A DNA stretch of 64,000 bases from Arachnopeziza araneosa (lineage: Eukaryota; Ascomycota; Leotiomycetes; Helotiales; Arachnopezizaceae), in contig QYAI01000055.1 in the NCBI GenBank assembly GCA_003988855.1, forward strand, positions 1-64,000. Direction: 5' to 3'. A model generated the notes under the pieces. The model saw only the letters and a list, made by a program, of their open reading frames with translations, was not told the DNA's origin and did not search any database. The position numbers and the translations under genes were made by a program. Positions 23,192 to 35,183 of this stretch are shown in pieces (positions within the stretch are counted from its first letter, which is position 1; every line of letters begins with the position of its first letter).

Positions 23192-26100
23192 ATGGACTAT
23201 TTCACACCCATCAACAATACAGGCCAGAACCCAAATCAGCCTGACATCAAGCCTGGCCAAGCGTCCTTGTCTTCCGATCCGAAAGTAGCTCCCCCATTCT
23301 CCGCCGCAACCCTCGGTGCTGGCGCTGGCGCTGGCCCTGTTCATTCTGTGACCAATATCTCATCAGCCTCGCCTCTCCCAGCACCGAGGATCAGGAGAAG
23401 AAATCGCATGATCACGAGTTGTCTGGAATGTCGACGACGAAAGCTCAAATGGTAGGAAGCCTTCCCAAAACATCACACAGTCTTGATAACATTACTCTCA
23501 GCAACAAATCACATCCATGTGCAAACTGTTTAAAATTCAGCCGCGATTGCGTTTTCCTTGCTCCTGCGTTGGATCAGGCAAGTCAATTGAAACTCACTGA
23601 GATCAAAGAGAAAGTTGGTTCTCTAGAGCGTTTGTTGGAACGAGACGTTGCAAAGAATGCGATACAACCTTCAGTTCATGCGCATGAAAAGACCTTACCG
23701 GATGACGCCGAAGACGATCTTCCTGCAAACGAAGACGAGAAAGATTTAGAGCCAACGCCTCTTGCTGTAGTTGATGCTGCTTATGAGGTAGATGGGGAAG
23801 ATGACGACCTCTTAGACTTAGGAATCCAATTGGGGAAAATGAGGATCACAGAACGAATTGGTGGGTTTTTTAGACCCAAGATTTCACAAGAGGTTTGTAT
23901 GATCCCACTATTGTAAAACTAAGTCTCCAGGATAGCGGTTTTTGCGTCTTTCAGCCAAGTCGCATCGCTTTTTCAAGTGCTGCAATCTCGTGCTTTTTCA
24001 AAGTCCCATTAGTATGTACAGTTTCAAGTGAAACTAATTAAGGAGTTGGAGAATATAGTCTTTTAAAATTGTGATCTCCACCCCTCCTAGTCTTTTTTGT
24101 GCATAGCTTCTATATATAAACTTACTTACTTTGACGTATAGCTTGAATTTACTATGAGCGACACATTTATGACTGGCCACAAGGCGGAGGACGAAAATAA
24201 AGCAATTTCGCCTCCCCAGTCCTCAAAACAGCTCCCTCCAGCTTCGGAATGGCTTAAGCCTACGGCTGAGTATATCATGCCGTCTTCCGGTTTCTTCTTT
24301 GGAGGCACGGGAACACAAAATGCTTCGTTGATCGACTTTTTACCCTCGCGACTGGCCGCGGATCGGCTAATAAAGCAGTATTTCATCGCCGTTCATCCGC
24401 TCTGTCAAATAGTTCATCGCCCAACCTTCGAAAGAGAGTACGATGGGTTTTGGGACGAAGTTTCGCTTGGAATCGAACCTCCAAATTCGGTGCAGACTAT
24501 TGTCTTTTCGGCTATGTTCTCGGGAGTGGTTAGTATGGATGAAAGTTTGATTCTCAGAGAATTCGGCGTCAATAAGTCGTCACTACAGGACAACTTTAAA
24601 TTAGGCACCGAGACAGCTCTAATAAGAGCAAACTTTTTGCGCACAACAAAAATAGAAACCCTCCAGGCCTTTGTAATGTATCTGGCAAGTCTCCCTATAG
24701 CGACAAGATTGATATTCTGTTAATAATGGAACCAGATCCCATTGTGTAGATCAGAATTATCTAGGGCCCATTCTGTACTTCTTGGTGCTGCAATTAGGAT
24801 GGCTGAGTGTATGGGTCTTCATCGAGATGGTGAAACCTATGGGATGAACCCACTCGAGACTCATGTTCGCCGACTTGTATGGTATCAATTGTGCTTTCTC
24901 GATATCCGAACATGTGAATCACAAGGGCCACGCCCAACTATCCGAAGAGACGAGTTTGATACGAAGTTGCCACTTAATGTAGATGATGTAGATCTACATT
25001 CATCGGGTAAACCACCAGCGAGCGGAGATCGATGGACAGACTCAACTTTCAGCTTGATACGTTTCGAGGTCAATGAAATGATGAGAACGATTTGGATTGA
25101 CCGGCCAAGAAGTACGTATTGTCTTGATTGAAACATGCTATCCCTCGGAGTTAGTGTCTGGACAAGCATAATCTATCTACGCATAATCAAGCAACTTCGA
25201 AGAACATTATTATTTTCAAATTTAAAATATCCTCAATGCTAATTAGTCCTGCAGTTGAGCGCAGAAAAATCAGTTTGACTGCTGTTTTAAGCAAGATCGA
25301 AACATTTAGGTCTAATATGGCACGCAAATACGATCATCTTATGGATGACAGAATACCAGTACAGAAATGTGCTAAGATAGTCAAGGTATGCAACTTCTAT
25401 TTGCCGCATTATCTGGACTCGCAGTTGCTGTGGCCATAGAATCCAGAGCAGTTATACATAACAAGTGTTCACTCTATCACGTGATAGAAAGGCTTTCCAG
25501 ATCTATGAACCTAACGAGTGTAGTCCCTTTTATTATCTCGATTACATATAATGGTTCTTCATAGGTAATTCGATGCTCCTGTTGTTGTTTACCAGATGTC
25601 GTCCACTAAGCTCTCTAGATATCATAATAGTGTTTCTGCGCCAATGCCTGACAGGTTGCGAAATATTATGTTAGCATCGGGAACTACAACCATCGAAGCT
25701 GCGGTAGCCCTGGATACATACCCGGACTTGAAAAACTGGCAATGGTACGGCGGGGCGCTCCAGCAGTACCACACTGCCTTCCTTCTCCTCATGGAGGTAT
25801 ATGTCTACCCTCAACGAAAAGAAGCAGACAGGATATGGGCATGCTTAGATTACATCTTTGAGTGTAATCCAACAGAACCACGACGAATAAAAGGGAAAAA
25901 AATACTGGCTGAGTTGCAACAGAAAACTGCAATATACCAAAGCATGCGCGGCATGCGAGCTCCGGTCCAAATGGAGAAGCATGTCGGACAACGAGAGCCT
26001 CGGGTCTCCGATAAAAACGTAGATAGGAGCAAAAACAAGATACTACCAAACCAACAACAGGACTCCACAGGGCAAACTCCGACTACTCTTTACCGTAACG

Positions 26101-26494
26101 GCTTGACTGGCATGCCTGGGCCTTCCATGGGAAGAGTCCCGCTACAAGATGTCGTATTTGCGGTAATATCTCAAGAAATAAGACGTAGGAGACAAAGACT
26201 GACAACAGCAAGGGAGTCTCGGATAATCAAGCTCTATGGGCACTTCCGAATGCTCAAAGTGAGAGTCCAGAAGCGAATAGCGACTCGATGAGCATATCTG
26301 AGCAGCAATTTACCTACGTCCCTCCAGTCAGACCCGATGATCTTATGGCTGATATTGATTGGGTCGGTGCTCTTAATATCATCAGAGAGCTCTTTACTAA
26401 CGGATTTCAGGACGCCTTTGATACTCTATTTCCTCCAGAATTGCAAGCGGAACTCGACATCGGATATCCATTTCAAGGTGTGGGCAACTATTAG
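23192..26494 (+). CDS. Zn2Cys6 fungal transcription factor with Fungal_trans domain
   Basis: Seven exons (23192-23451, 23502-23892, 24142-24684, 24736-25111, 25255-25385, 25596-26162, 26213-26494) give about 849 residues. The binuclear zinc cluster is split by intron 1 within CLECRRRKLK|CNKSHPCANC, followed by a short coiled-coil region (LTEIKEKVGSLERLLERDV) for dimerisation. The middle homology region carries RAHSVLLGAAIRMAECMGLH and RRLVWYQLCFLDIRTCESQG, typical of PF04082. A late conserved block reads YHNSVSAPMPDRLRNIMLASG. Intron 3 appears to use a GC donor. Introns 2 (249 nt) and 5 (210 nt) are long and could hide small exons, so those junctions are less certain. Target genes cannot be inferred; no metabolic cluster is adjacent. 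Confidence 0.85.
24685..24735 (+). other. Probable GC-AG intron in the Zn2Cys6 gene
   Basis: The donor reads CTG^GCAAGT and the acceptor CCAG^ATC; length 51 nt. This joins VMYL to IPLCRSELSRAHSVL in phase 0, restoring a motif common in this family. The nearest GT donor (TTT^GTAATG) would delete four conserved residues. Confidence 0.7.
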
Positions 26495-26819
26495 ATGAAG
26501 TCAGGTTCAGGTGCAGTGTCACAGCAACTTCCTATTGATAAACATATATCTATAATCGTTATTAGATGGCTACCAAAGGGCCTTTAGAATTTGCTTTTTA
26601 ACCTAGTCCTTCCAGCCTGTTTGATTTCAAATTAGAAATACGAGCTGTCTACATGACTTCACGTTTGGATGAACACGAGCAATAATGATAAAGCAGCGTA
26701 CTGATCCTCCCATAATTTCATCTTCATTGCAATGAATTCATAGTACAGCGATATCCACTCCTCAATATCGGAGCAAGATCATTGATACAATTTCGGCCCT
26801 TGATTACCATTCTTTCCAC
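26495..26819. other. Convergent intergenic region, transcription factor/PUP1
   Basis: 325 bp between two stop codons, holding both 3' UTRs. No coding feature seen. Confidence 0.5.
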
Positions 26820-27784
26820 CTAAACATCAAGGTCCATCTTCTCTCCCAACGCTGTCTCATCGCCTTTCAACTCGTGGACAGTTACGTATTTGCTGATCTC
26901 CTCACGCGTAATGACTTTCTCATTGAGAACGGCAGTAGTGCCTCTTTTGAAGATATAGCTCTTTTGCTTCTTACTTCGCTCGTTGGGCTTGACGTATCCC
27001 CTCTTTAACGTGGTCTTATCCTTGGTGATGATTGCAACATCCACATTTGATCCAGAACCAAGGTCATTGAAGATACCTGCCTGGATAGCATTGGAGGCAA
27101 GCTCAACAGCTTCCTGTTCTGTCATCTTTGATTTCCATTGAGTCTCAAAAACCGACATTGCTGCAAGAGAACCACTACCCATGGTGACATAAGGAAGTTT
27201 ATCTGTACTACCATGTGCATGAACAGTGAAGAGGCCAACGCCTGTAGGGTCGACGCCAGCTACAACAAGATATGCTCCAATGTGTCCCTGGTATCTAAAT
27301 AGGTGCTGTTTGAGCATGGTCATACAGGTTACAACTCGTGGCTTGCGACCTGTTGATAGGGAGTGAAGCTCAAGTTGCGAGGAGATGAGAGCAGTGGTGA
27401 ACTCGGTATCTGCTGCAGTTCCAGCACCTGCACACCAGATTTGAGGCGCAATGTAATGAAGCTTCTCGCAATTCTGTTGATTTCACTTTTAGTATGAAGC
27501 TAAGTGTCGTATGCAGAGTACATACCTTATCTGCTACGATAGGTCCACTGGTAGCTCTAGTATCTGCAGCAATCTATGTATACCGTAGTCAGCAAGAAAA
27601 GATGTTAACAGATAGCAAGCTACTCTTTCCAAGTGGACAGAAGAGGGGTTTCACATACCACGACACCACCATCAAAAATACAGCCAACAATAGTAGTTCC
27701 AGTGCTAGTAGCTTTCGGCAGTGGTACTCCTCTTGCATGTAGGGCAGCATTTCTACTATGATTCGAGAAGTCAAAGCCAGGCAT
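26820..27784 (-). CDS. PUP1: 20S proteasome subunit beta-2 (trypsin-like site)
   Basis: Three exons (27784-27659, 27573-27526, 27473-26820) give 275 residues. The subunit carries the trypsin-like active site of the 20S core. A propeptide of about 29 residues precedes TTIVGCIFDGGVV, so autocleavage should occur after Gly29 and expose Thr30 as nucleophile. IAADTRATSGPIVADK and LHYIAPQIWCAGAGTAADTE follow, and GSGSNVDVAIITK is conserved. The C-terminal extension that wraps beta-3 is present and ends in Asp/Val-rich residues. An in-frame ATG lies further upstream (27859), but the MPGFDFSNHSRN opening matches the family start. Exon 2 is only 48 nt. Confidence 0.95.
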
Positions 27785-28173
27785 GACTGGAGGTTGAAGC
27801 TCGGGGCTTCTGTGCCTTTCTAAGAGGATTGTAGATAGGCCGGATATGTCTTCGTACAATCGATGCTGGTCGATGAAGGAAGAAGAGACAGGAGGGAGAT
27901 GATAGTTGGCGAATGTTAAGTTTCCACCAAAGACGCTGAGGTCGACGCGGCTCAGATGCCTTCAGCAACAGAAATGTCTGTGCGCAAACTCAGCCCCTGC
28001 TGAAGGTCGGCAAGGTACCGAAAACAAACCTTTCTATTCTGCGGATATTATTTACTTGAAATAAAACATCAACCATTACTGCTCTTTACGCACAGCTTTT
28101 CGCAAATGTGCATCTCCTTTTTTTTAAGTTATCTAACGTGCCCTTCCGAGGCGTACTAATCTGGTGCTACATC
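27785..28173. other. Divergent promoter PUP1/NUP159
   Basis: 389 bp between opposite start codons. I did not find a perfect proteasome-associated control element by eye. No coding content is supported. Confidence 0.5.
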
Positions 28174-31100
28174 ATGGCGTTCAGTTTCGGGAGTCCAGTG
28201 GCATCAGGCGTGGGAGGAGGAGCTGGTACTCAGAATGGCCCCGACCTTGAGGATATACAAACAGAGGTATTTACATTACAGCTCCCTTATTGATTCTTAC
28301 TGATATCGCCTAGGCCCTAGGTTTCCTCGCGCTTTCTGGAGACTCTAAAGTACAGCTATTGCCTTCGCGATGGCCATCTAGTAGTCTCCCTCCTCCCACT
28401 GCCTCGCTCATGAGTATAGCCTCGCAAAAAGGGCTTGTAGCGGCAGCAGGACCGGACGCTGTGATTGTGGCATCGACCGAGTCGGTGCGGAAAGCTTTCG
28501 AGGGCCCTGTCTCTGGCGATGGAAATCTTAAACCATTTACACCGCAGCTCACCCTCCCAATGCCCATGAGGATATCACAGGTAGCCTTTTCTGCAGATGA
28601 ATCATACTTGGTTCTATCTGCAGAGACTGGAGGAGGCCTGGCGGTTTATGAAGTCCAGTCGTTATTAAATGGCTCTACGCAATCGGCTTTCGAACTCTCC
28701 ACCAATGGCACTTCACTACGAGCTCTCGTACCTAACCCAACATCCGAGAGGGGTGAGCTCATAGCCCTCATCACAACCGATGGGAAATTGATGATGGCAA
28801 ATCTAAAGGAACGAAGTCTTGTCACAGGGCCAAATGGTCAGGTCTTGAAGGATGGAGTTAGTTGCATTTCCTGGAGTACCAAAGGAAAACAGCTTGTCGC
28901 TGGTCTTGGGAATGGCACTGCGTATCAGATGACCCCGGAAGGCGAAGGGAAAGCCGAAATTCCTCGGCCACCAAACGGCAATTCGGGTGACCACAGTGAG
29001 TTTGAAAGCGCTTCAACTTAGCGCAATGGCTAACATCTATCAGTCTCATCGATTTCATGGCTTGAAAACAATGTTTTCTTGGTAGTTCACACTCCAACTC
29101 AGTTCAGCAATAGTGAGGCACCAGCCTCGATATTTCACCTCGTGACAAGACAATCTTCTTCTAACCTGAATTTCATATTTCAAAAGTTCTCGGACCCTGC
29201 TGGCCCATTTGGCCTCAATCGATCTCCCCCACATCATTTTATACTCCGTCTTAAGAACTTTCCTCCGAAATTACAGGATATTATCATTATTGCGTCAACG
29301 GCATCTACAGATATCGGTCTTTTGAGTAGGTCCGAAACTCCTTTAACGAATGATAAGCCTGCCGACAAAATTTCCGGCGTCTTTACAATGACCGAAATGG
29401 CCAACGATTCCCGGAGAGCGCAACTACCGCTGTCAGCAGAGCTTGGAGATACCTCGCCAATCGGCTTAGCACTAGATTTGTCAAGCAAAGAAAAAGTGGT
29501 GAAACCAATCCCTGGAGATGAGATAGACGAGTCTTCCACGCCTCTCCCAGCTCTCATGGTGCTGAATAATGATGGAGCTCTGGCGTCGTGGTGGGTTGTA
29601 TATTCAGATTCGATCCGACAAAACACAATTTATCCTGGACTTGCATCAGCTGGAGGGGGTCAGCAAATTGCGCAGCCCTCCGCAGCCCCAAATATCGCTA
29701 TCTCAACCCCATTTGGATCCACAACGGCAAATTTTGGTGCACCTGCCTTTGGCGCCCCGGCTTTTAGTGCCCAAAACTCGTTCGGTAACGCCTCTCTTCC
29801 AAGTTCCACAACTAGGGCCTTTGGCGCTCCTTCCGGCCTTGGTAAGAGTCAATCTCCTTGGGGCACTCTAGCTGGGTCTAGTAAACCCTCCAGCAGTAGT
29901 GGTCCAACATTTGGTTCGTCGACGTTTGGTTCAACCTCTTCTGGGTCAACTTCTACTCCAGCATTTGGCACGACTAGCACGCCAGCTTTCGGCTTAGGAA
30001 ATCGACCATCTCCATGGACTACAAGTGCGTCAACTGCTCCCAGTGCAGCATTTGGTCAATCCAGTGGCCTAGGAAAACCAGCTCCTGTCTTTGGTTCATC
30101 AAGCCAAGGTGGTACGACCTCTTCAGGAAGTGGCTTTTCTGCCTTCGCAAGTCAAGGGGGTTTCGCTTTAGCAACAGCGGCACCTACCGGGAGTATCTTT
30201 GCTTCTAAGCCTGCATTAAATCCATTTGCCCCCAAGCTGGAATCTCCTAGTATTTTCGGTCAATCAAACAAAGGTAAAAAATCTACGGCAACATTTGGAT
30301 CGTCAGGATTTGTGCTTGGCTCGACTTTCAAAGCTGATGAGCCAGCAAAAGATGATGCATCGAGTCAAGATGAAGTTAAAACTCCCCTCTTTGGAGGCAA
30401 TTTTGGGAATACCCTGGCAGAGACCTCTGCGAGGCCGTCTGTTACACCACCTGTATCTGAGGAGACAGATATGAATACTGGTGAAACCCATGAACAACCA
30501 GAGCCTGTCCAGGTTAAGTCAACCACGCCCACGTCTACGCCTGCTCCTCCGAAAACACAGATATTTCCTTCCGGTACTTCAAACTCAAATGTGTTGTTTG
30601 GCAATCCGTCACCGTCTCTTCCATCCGCTAATAAACCAATAAGTGCAGGATTTGACTTTGGACAATCATCGAGTGAAAAAACTAAACCCGGAGGATTCAA
30701 CAATACTAAAGATTCAAAAACGACTACATTTCCACCGCCTAAAGATAACCTCACAAACCAGCGACTAACACCAGAAGACCAAACCCCTAGCACTCCCCAA
30801 GTAAAGCAAGAGCCTATTTTGGAATCTCCAATTGATCTTAAGAATATTGTTGAGGCCCCTCTACCGCCAGATTCAACGAGCAAAGCAACATATGGCGCTG
30901 GGGAGTCTTCTGCTTCGTCTGCTGAGACAGACGCGCCACTTCCTCCTGACTTTATTCCTAAAATAGCATCTAAGATGTCTCTGATACCGTCTGCCACGGA
31001 GGCTGATCGACAGCCTACAGCTACAGATCTGCTTCGTCCGAGTGATGTACCCACTGGACCGGAAGATAACAATGATGAATCCGGATTCGTAACAGAAGAG

Positions 31101-32675
31101 GATGAAGAGGAAGGTGTCGAACAGAGCGAGGAGGGCAGTGGCGAGGACGTAGCCAAGGATTTGAGCCCAACATCTGAGGCAAATCAGACTCCTGGATTTA
31201 CTCCAGAAAGTTCGTTTGGTATCTCGAAGATTCGTGCTACTGATAGCAATATCTTCAAACAACCGCCCGATCTAGCTCAAGACAAAAAAGGGACACTGTT
31301 CGGTGAGAACCAAGCTCCTATTTTGCCGCCTCCAAGGACCCAAGCGAGTCCCAGATCACCCAGTCCCGTGCGAAACGCTCTTCCTGGAAGACTCCAGCGT
31401 CCGGATACCTCTAGATCTGTAAGTGCACCTGGGGTTGCCTCCCAAATATTGGGAACACGCGGGCTAGGAGGTCGATTACACGAACCGAGCAAAAATTCAT
31501 ATGTTATATCTAAGGAGGAACAAGAAGCTGAAGAGAAGCAACGCCGTTTGTTGAGAACCCAAAGAGAAGCAGAGGAAACCCGGGCGTTAGTCAATCAAGA
31601 CGACGAGCGAATACAATCATACTTAACATCAGATACTAAACCGACCAGAAAACTAGACGAATTCATTACTCATTCGGACTATGTTGGCTTTGCATCCATA
31701 GATAATATTCCGGCTCAGGTTGAAGTCGTGTATCGGGACATTAATGCCATGATTGATACACTAGGAGTTAACGCAAAGGCTCTAAAGAGTTTTGTGCAAG
31801 GTCACGATGACTGTCAAGATGAGCCGCGCTCTAGGGAAGACCTCGAAGATGATGAAGACTGGTGCTTGGTGGAAGTCGAAAACCTCTCAGTAATCGTCGA
31901 GAAAGAACTTGGCCATGAACTTGAACTAGGACAAACTACAGCCGTCGCCGAAAAGCTCGAGACTTGTAATGACCTTCAAAAAGATATCGTCAGACTCCGA
32001 GCTAAACACAATGATATCAAGAAGCTCATATCGTTACATAGAGATCCAACTCATATGGCACATTCACGAGCACAGCCTTTAGGCGCCGAACAACTCGCAC
32101 AGCAGAATGAGTTGCGAAGAGACTTTACTTCATTCCAGAAACTTCTCTCTGAGACAGAGGAAGGCCTGACAATTCTCAAAGCGAAACTTGTTTCTCAGGC
32201 GACATCAACTAGCAAGAATGCCGGCTCCACTGGACCTACAGTCGAGGCTGTAATGAGAACAATCATGAAGATGACAAATATGGCGGAAAAAAGGAGCGGA
32301 GATATTGATGTCCTTGAAGGACAGATGCGCAAACTACGATTCAACTCAGTTCCTAGCATTGGCAGTCGCGAAGGGTCAGCATATGCTACTCCACAGAACA
32401 ATAAATCCTCTCTCCGCAACTCGGTTAGTTACGGTCTTGTTTATACCCCAGAAAATGGCGATTTGAATCAGCGATTTCATAACTCCCTTCGATCTTCCAC
32501 CGGTTCTTTTGGTCGAAGCTCTCCAGGACCTCGCAAGAAGCTGAGTGGATACACCACCGAGGAGAAAGCTCAACTGAAAGTAAAGTTAGCGAGGAAGAAG
32601 GAGGTGACAGGTAGACTGAAGGCGGCCTTGCGAAAGACTGGAACCAATGTCAGGCTTATGGGCGATAATGATTAA
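28174..32675 (+). CDS. NUP159: Nucleoporin Nup159/Nup214-like (cytoplasmic FG nucleoporin)
   Basis: Three exons (28174-28266, 28314-28995, 29044-32675) encode about 1468 residues. The N-terminal portion (about 1-465) reads as a beta-propeller, with repeats such as ISQVAFSADESYLVLSAETG and VSCISWSTKGKQLVAGL; in Nup159 this surface binds the DEAD-box helicase Dbp5 for mRNA export. An FG region (about 475-690) contains many FG and FGS/FGA units separated by Ser, Thr and Pro. An acidic linker is followed by a charged helical C-terminus (about 1080-1390), expected to form the coiled coil with Nup82. A minus-strand frame of 263 codons inside the FG region is a shadow of Ser codons. Confidence 0.92.
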
Positions 32676-33323
32676 ACTGGGTGTCATTACTAATTTGCGT
32701 ACATGGTGTATAATAACGACTCTTCTACTATGCAAACGCAAATGGAATAAACGGTATCTAGCAAAGCCATGTTCAAGATTTGATCATCTTTTCACAATCA
32801 CAATCACAATCCCGCTCAATATCAGCTGTGGTGGCCGTGTACCGGTTTCTGCAGCTCGGTAAGTACCATTAGAAAACATCTGTAATGTTAAAAGTCTTGA
32901 TCACTACGTAACACACACATGAGAATTGAGAACATGAAGGACTTCAAAATGATACACGAGCGAGACTGGTGTGATTGATTATTTGACCCCTAAAATTACA
33001 TTGATCGAATAGCTCAGGTGATAGGACACTGTGAGCTGATAGCAACTTTCTTGATCACCACGCCAATATACTCTCTCACCTAAACCACCGTATATTTGCT
33101 TAGTCCTTCTTGCCACCACAAACGCCGCATAACCTCTCCAGAGTTCCTGTAAGAAATGTGGCAAGAATCCAGGCGACGTTGCCATATGTTTGGTACAAAC
33201 TCAGGGTTTAGTATGTTTGAACATACAGAGTAGTCTGAAGCTATGCTTTCGTTCGCGGAAGAGCAGTTCAAAAAGGAATTTGGCATAAACACTTTCGATA
33301 GCATCCTTCAACTTTTCAGCGGC
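32676..33323. other. Intergenic region containing a zinc-finger-like relic downstream of WSS1
   Basis: 648 bp between the stops of NUP159 and WSS1. The part at 33100-33322 is not ordinary 3' flank: on the minus strand it still encodes, in two frames, sequence like the C-terminal double zinc finger of fungal Wss1 proteins (see the pseudogene entry). The part nearer NUP159 shows nothing recognisable. Confidence 0.55.
33100..33304 (-). pseudogene. Decayed Wss1-type C-terminal zinc-finger segment
   Basis: In the frame starting at 33304 the minus strand reads NCSSANESIASDYSVCSNIL, then NPEFVPNIW and a later SCHISYRNSGEV. Read from memory, fungal Wss1 homologues end with spaced Cys pairs, a CSNVLNPExVPNSW-like stretch and a final CGxCG finger. 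Here several expected zinc ligands are other residues (Phe at 33274-33272, Tyr at 33232-33230, Arg just after the Trp), and the final CGVCGGKKD (33129-33100) sits in a different frame, so a frameshift separates it from NSGEV. The intact WSS1 frame stops at 33324, upstream. It could instead be a functional but diverged tail reached by an intron I could not define. Confidence 0.5.
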
Positions 33324-34717
33324 CTACTGAGACTTGCAGCTTTTCATAGACTGCGTTTCTGGTGATTCTATGACCCCCTTTCGATCCACTTGTTGTAGAG
33401 ACTCTACAGGATTCCTTCCCTTTGCAATTGGTCTTAACGATGCTTGTGCTTGAGCTTGAGTGATAATGTTTGTTTTTGCTTTGCTAGACTTGTCCTTGTT
33501 CAGTGATTGCCTTGGTCGAATAACTTGCTTGAAATTCGATATTTCCTGGAGCTCTTCTATTTCTAATTTTGCATCGGAGTCCTCGCCGTCTTCCTTCTGG
33601 CAGGTTTTTACCATCCCATGGCCGTTCTTGTCCAGGAGCCTTGTCCTGTTTATGTCGATAGCGTCGTCCAACTCAGGATCGAAATTTACATCATTGTCTG
33701 TGTCACTATCATCGGTCACCAGTTCTCGACCCTTGATCAAGTTATCCTTCTCCTTCGTGTCGGATCTTGCTAATGCGGCAGCGGCTCGTAGTTCTCGTCC
33801 TCTCATGCTACCAGCAACCCTAGGTTTTGCGGCCGGTTTCCCCCCACTTTTCACCTTTGCTTTCACCATGTCATCTCCGCCTAAAGTGATTCCATTCGCG
33901 CCAAATTTTTTCTTGATGTGTCGTTGCTGTCGCTCTTTGTAAGTGATTTTTGGTTTCGCTTTCCTCTTCTTGCTACCTTTAGTCTTGAACGTGCCCCCAC
34001 ACATGTGCTCTGGGAGCACTTCATTATCCCCAAAAGCCCCTCGAGTAAAAGCACCAATCTCTACACCTTTACCCCAAAACCCTTCTCCGGTGTAACCTCT
34101 GGTCCAGAGTATTTTCTGTCTTTGAATCAGCACTCGAAATGGTTGAGATTATATTGGTGAGCTTTCGGGCGGATTTTCAACAGTAAATGCACCAAAAAAC
34201 CGTGAGCATTACGACTTTCAGTAAAACTCAACCATCTCAAAGCTATTGATGAATAAAATAGTAATCTACTATAAAAATAAGCCTTACCATATCTGCCACA
34301 TACAAATTCCTGACTGCCCAGAAAGCTTTTGAATGATTCATTTGTTTGCAATGAGCAAGCTCATGCATCATAACCATCTGGACGAAGTTCAACGGAAGCC
34401 AGGTACCTGTGGATGGAGATTTGAGAACGAGTTGGATGACTTCGCCATTGTTGAAATTCCGACCTGAAAAAACATTAGCTTATGATGGAGGTTCAGAACT
34501 TAAAAAAAATACCCCAGAACTCAAGATTTGGCTCGTATTCTTCAAGCGATACCACGGCTAAATGGTACTTGTTCATGATGGGCAGACATTGCGCAGCGAT
34601 ACGCTCGAGGAAATCTTTCGAAATGGCTTCATCAGGTCCTGGTCGAGGCTTGATGAAAACGATGTTCTTATTTGGTGGGGACTTCTTGACGTTGATTCGC
34701 TCCCAGCCTAGAGGCAT
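33324..34717 (-). CDS. WSS1: DNA-dependent metalloprotease Wss1 (WLM domain), tail possibly truncated
   Basis: Three exons (34717-34513, 34463-34288, 34115-33324) give 390 residues. Wss1 (related to SPRTN) degrades DNA-protein crosslinks and acts in the SUMO pathway. The WLM protease domain occupies about 1-160: MPLGWERIN start, EFWG|RNFNNGEVIQLVLK and the zinc site MMHELAHCKQMNH (HExxHxxxxxH). A basic linker contains GSMRGRELRAAAALAR, followed by acidic stretches (TDDSDTDNDVNFDPELDD and EELQEISNF) that may include SUMO- or Cdc48-binding motifs. Intron 2 is 172 nt. The family usually continues into Cys-rich fingers; here the frame stops before them, and a mutated version lies immediately downstream. 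Confidence 0.88.
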
Positions 34718-35183
34718 CTTAAATCGTCAGTGACTCGAAGTATGTCTCGATATAATTTAGGATACCAAAGTAAGGGTGGCGTGAGGTGAAACGAGATGCA
34801 CACGACGATGACACGAAAGCACATGACTTGCGAGAAGGTAGAATTTGAGGCCTTGGGTTCAAGGCACTAACTCTAACTACGGTATTCAGCTTCCCTCCCG
34901 TTGTGTAATTCTCCTCTAAAGAATCAACATCCTTTTACCCACCCATCAATATACCTTCTTTTTCTCATATCAAGTTAACTACGCTACGCCTATAAACTCG
35001 GCTATGATACGTGTAACCCCACCTGTCCCAGCTCCATTCTATCTTGTGTTCTTATATGCTGTATCATTACCAATTAGAACTCATCTATTTTGACGACTAT
35101 CATTAATCTTTAAGCTCGGCTATTTTCTCTCTTTCCCTTCTTCCTCTTCAAAATATTCAAGATCGGCCTTTAAGAAGCCCACA
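34718..35183. other. Divergent promoter WSS1/FAD monooxygenase
   Basis: 466 bp between opposite start codons. The part near 35184 is pyrimidine-rich on the plus strand, as is common upstream of fungal start sites. No coding feature is supported. Confidence 0.5.

Noticed and set aside
30365..31156. 263-codon minus-strand frame rich in Ser and Gly
   Set aside because: It is the antisense of the NUP159 FG and linker region; the composition follows from complementary codons and no family motif is seen.
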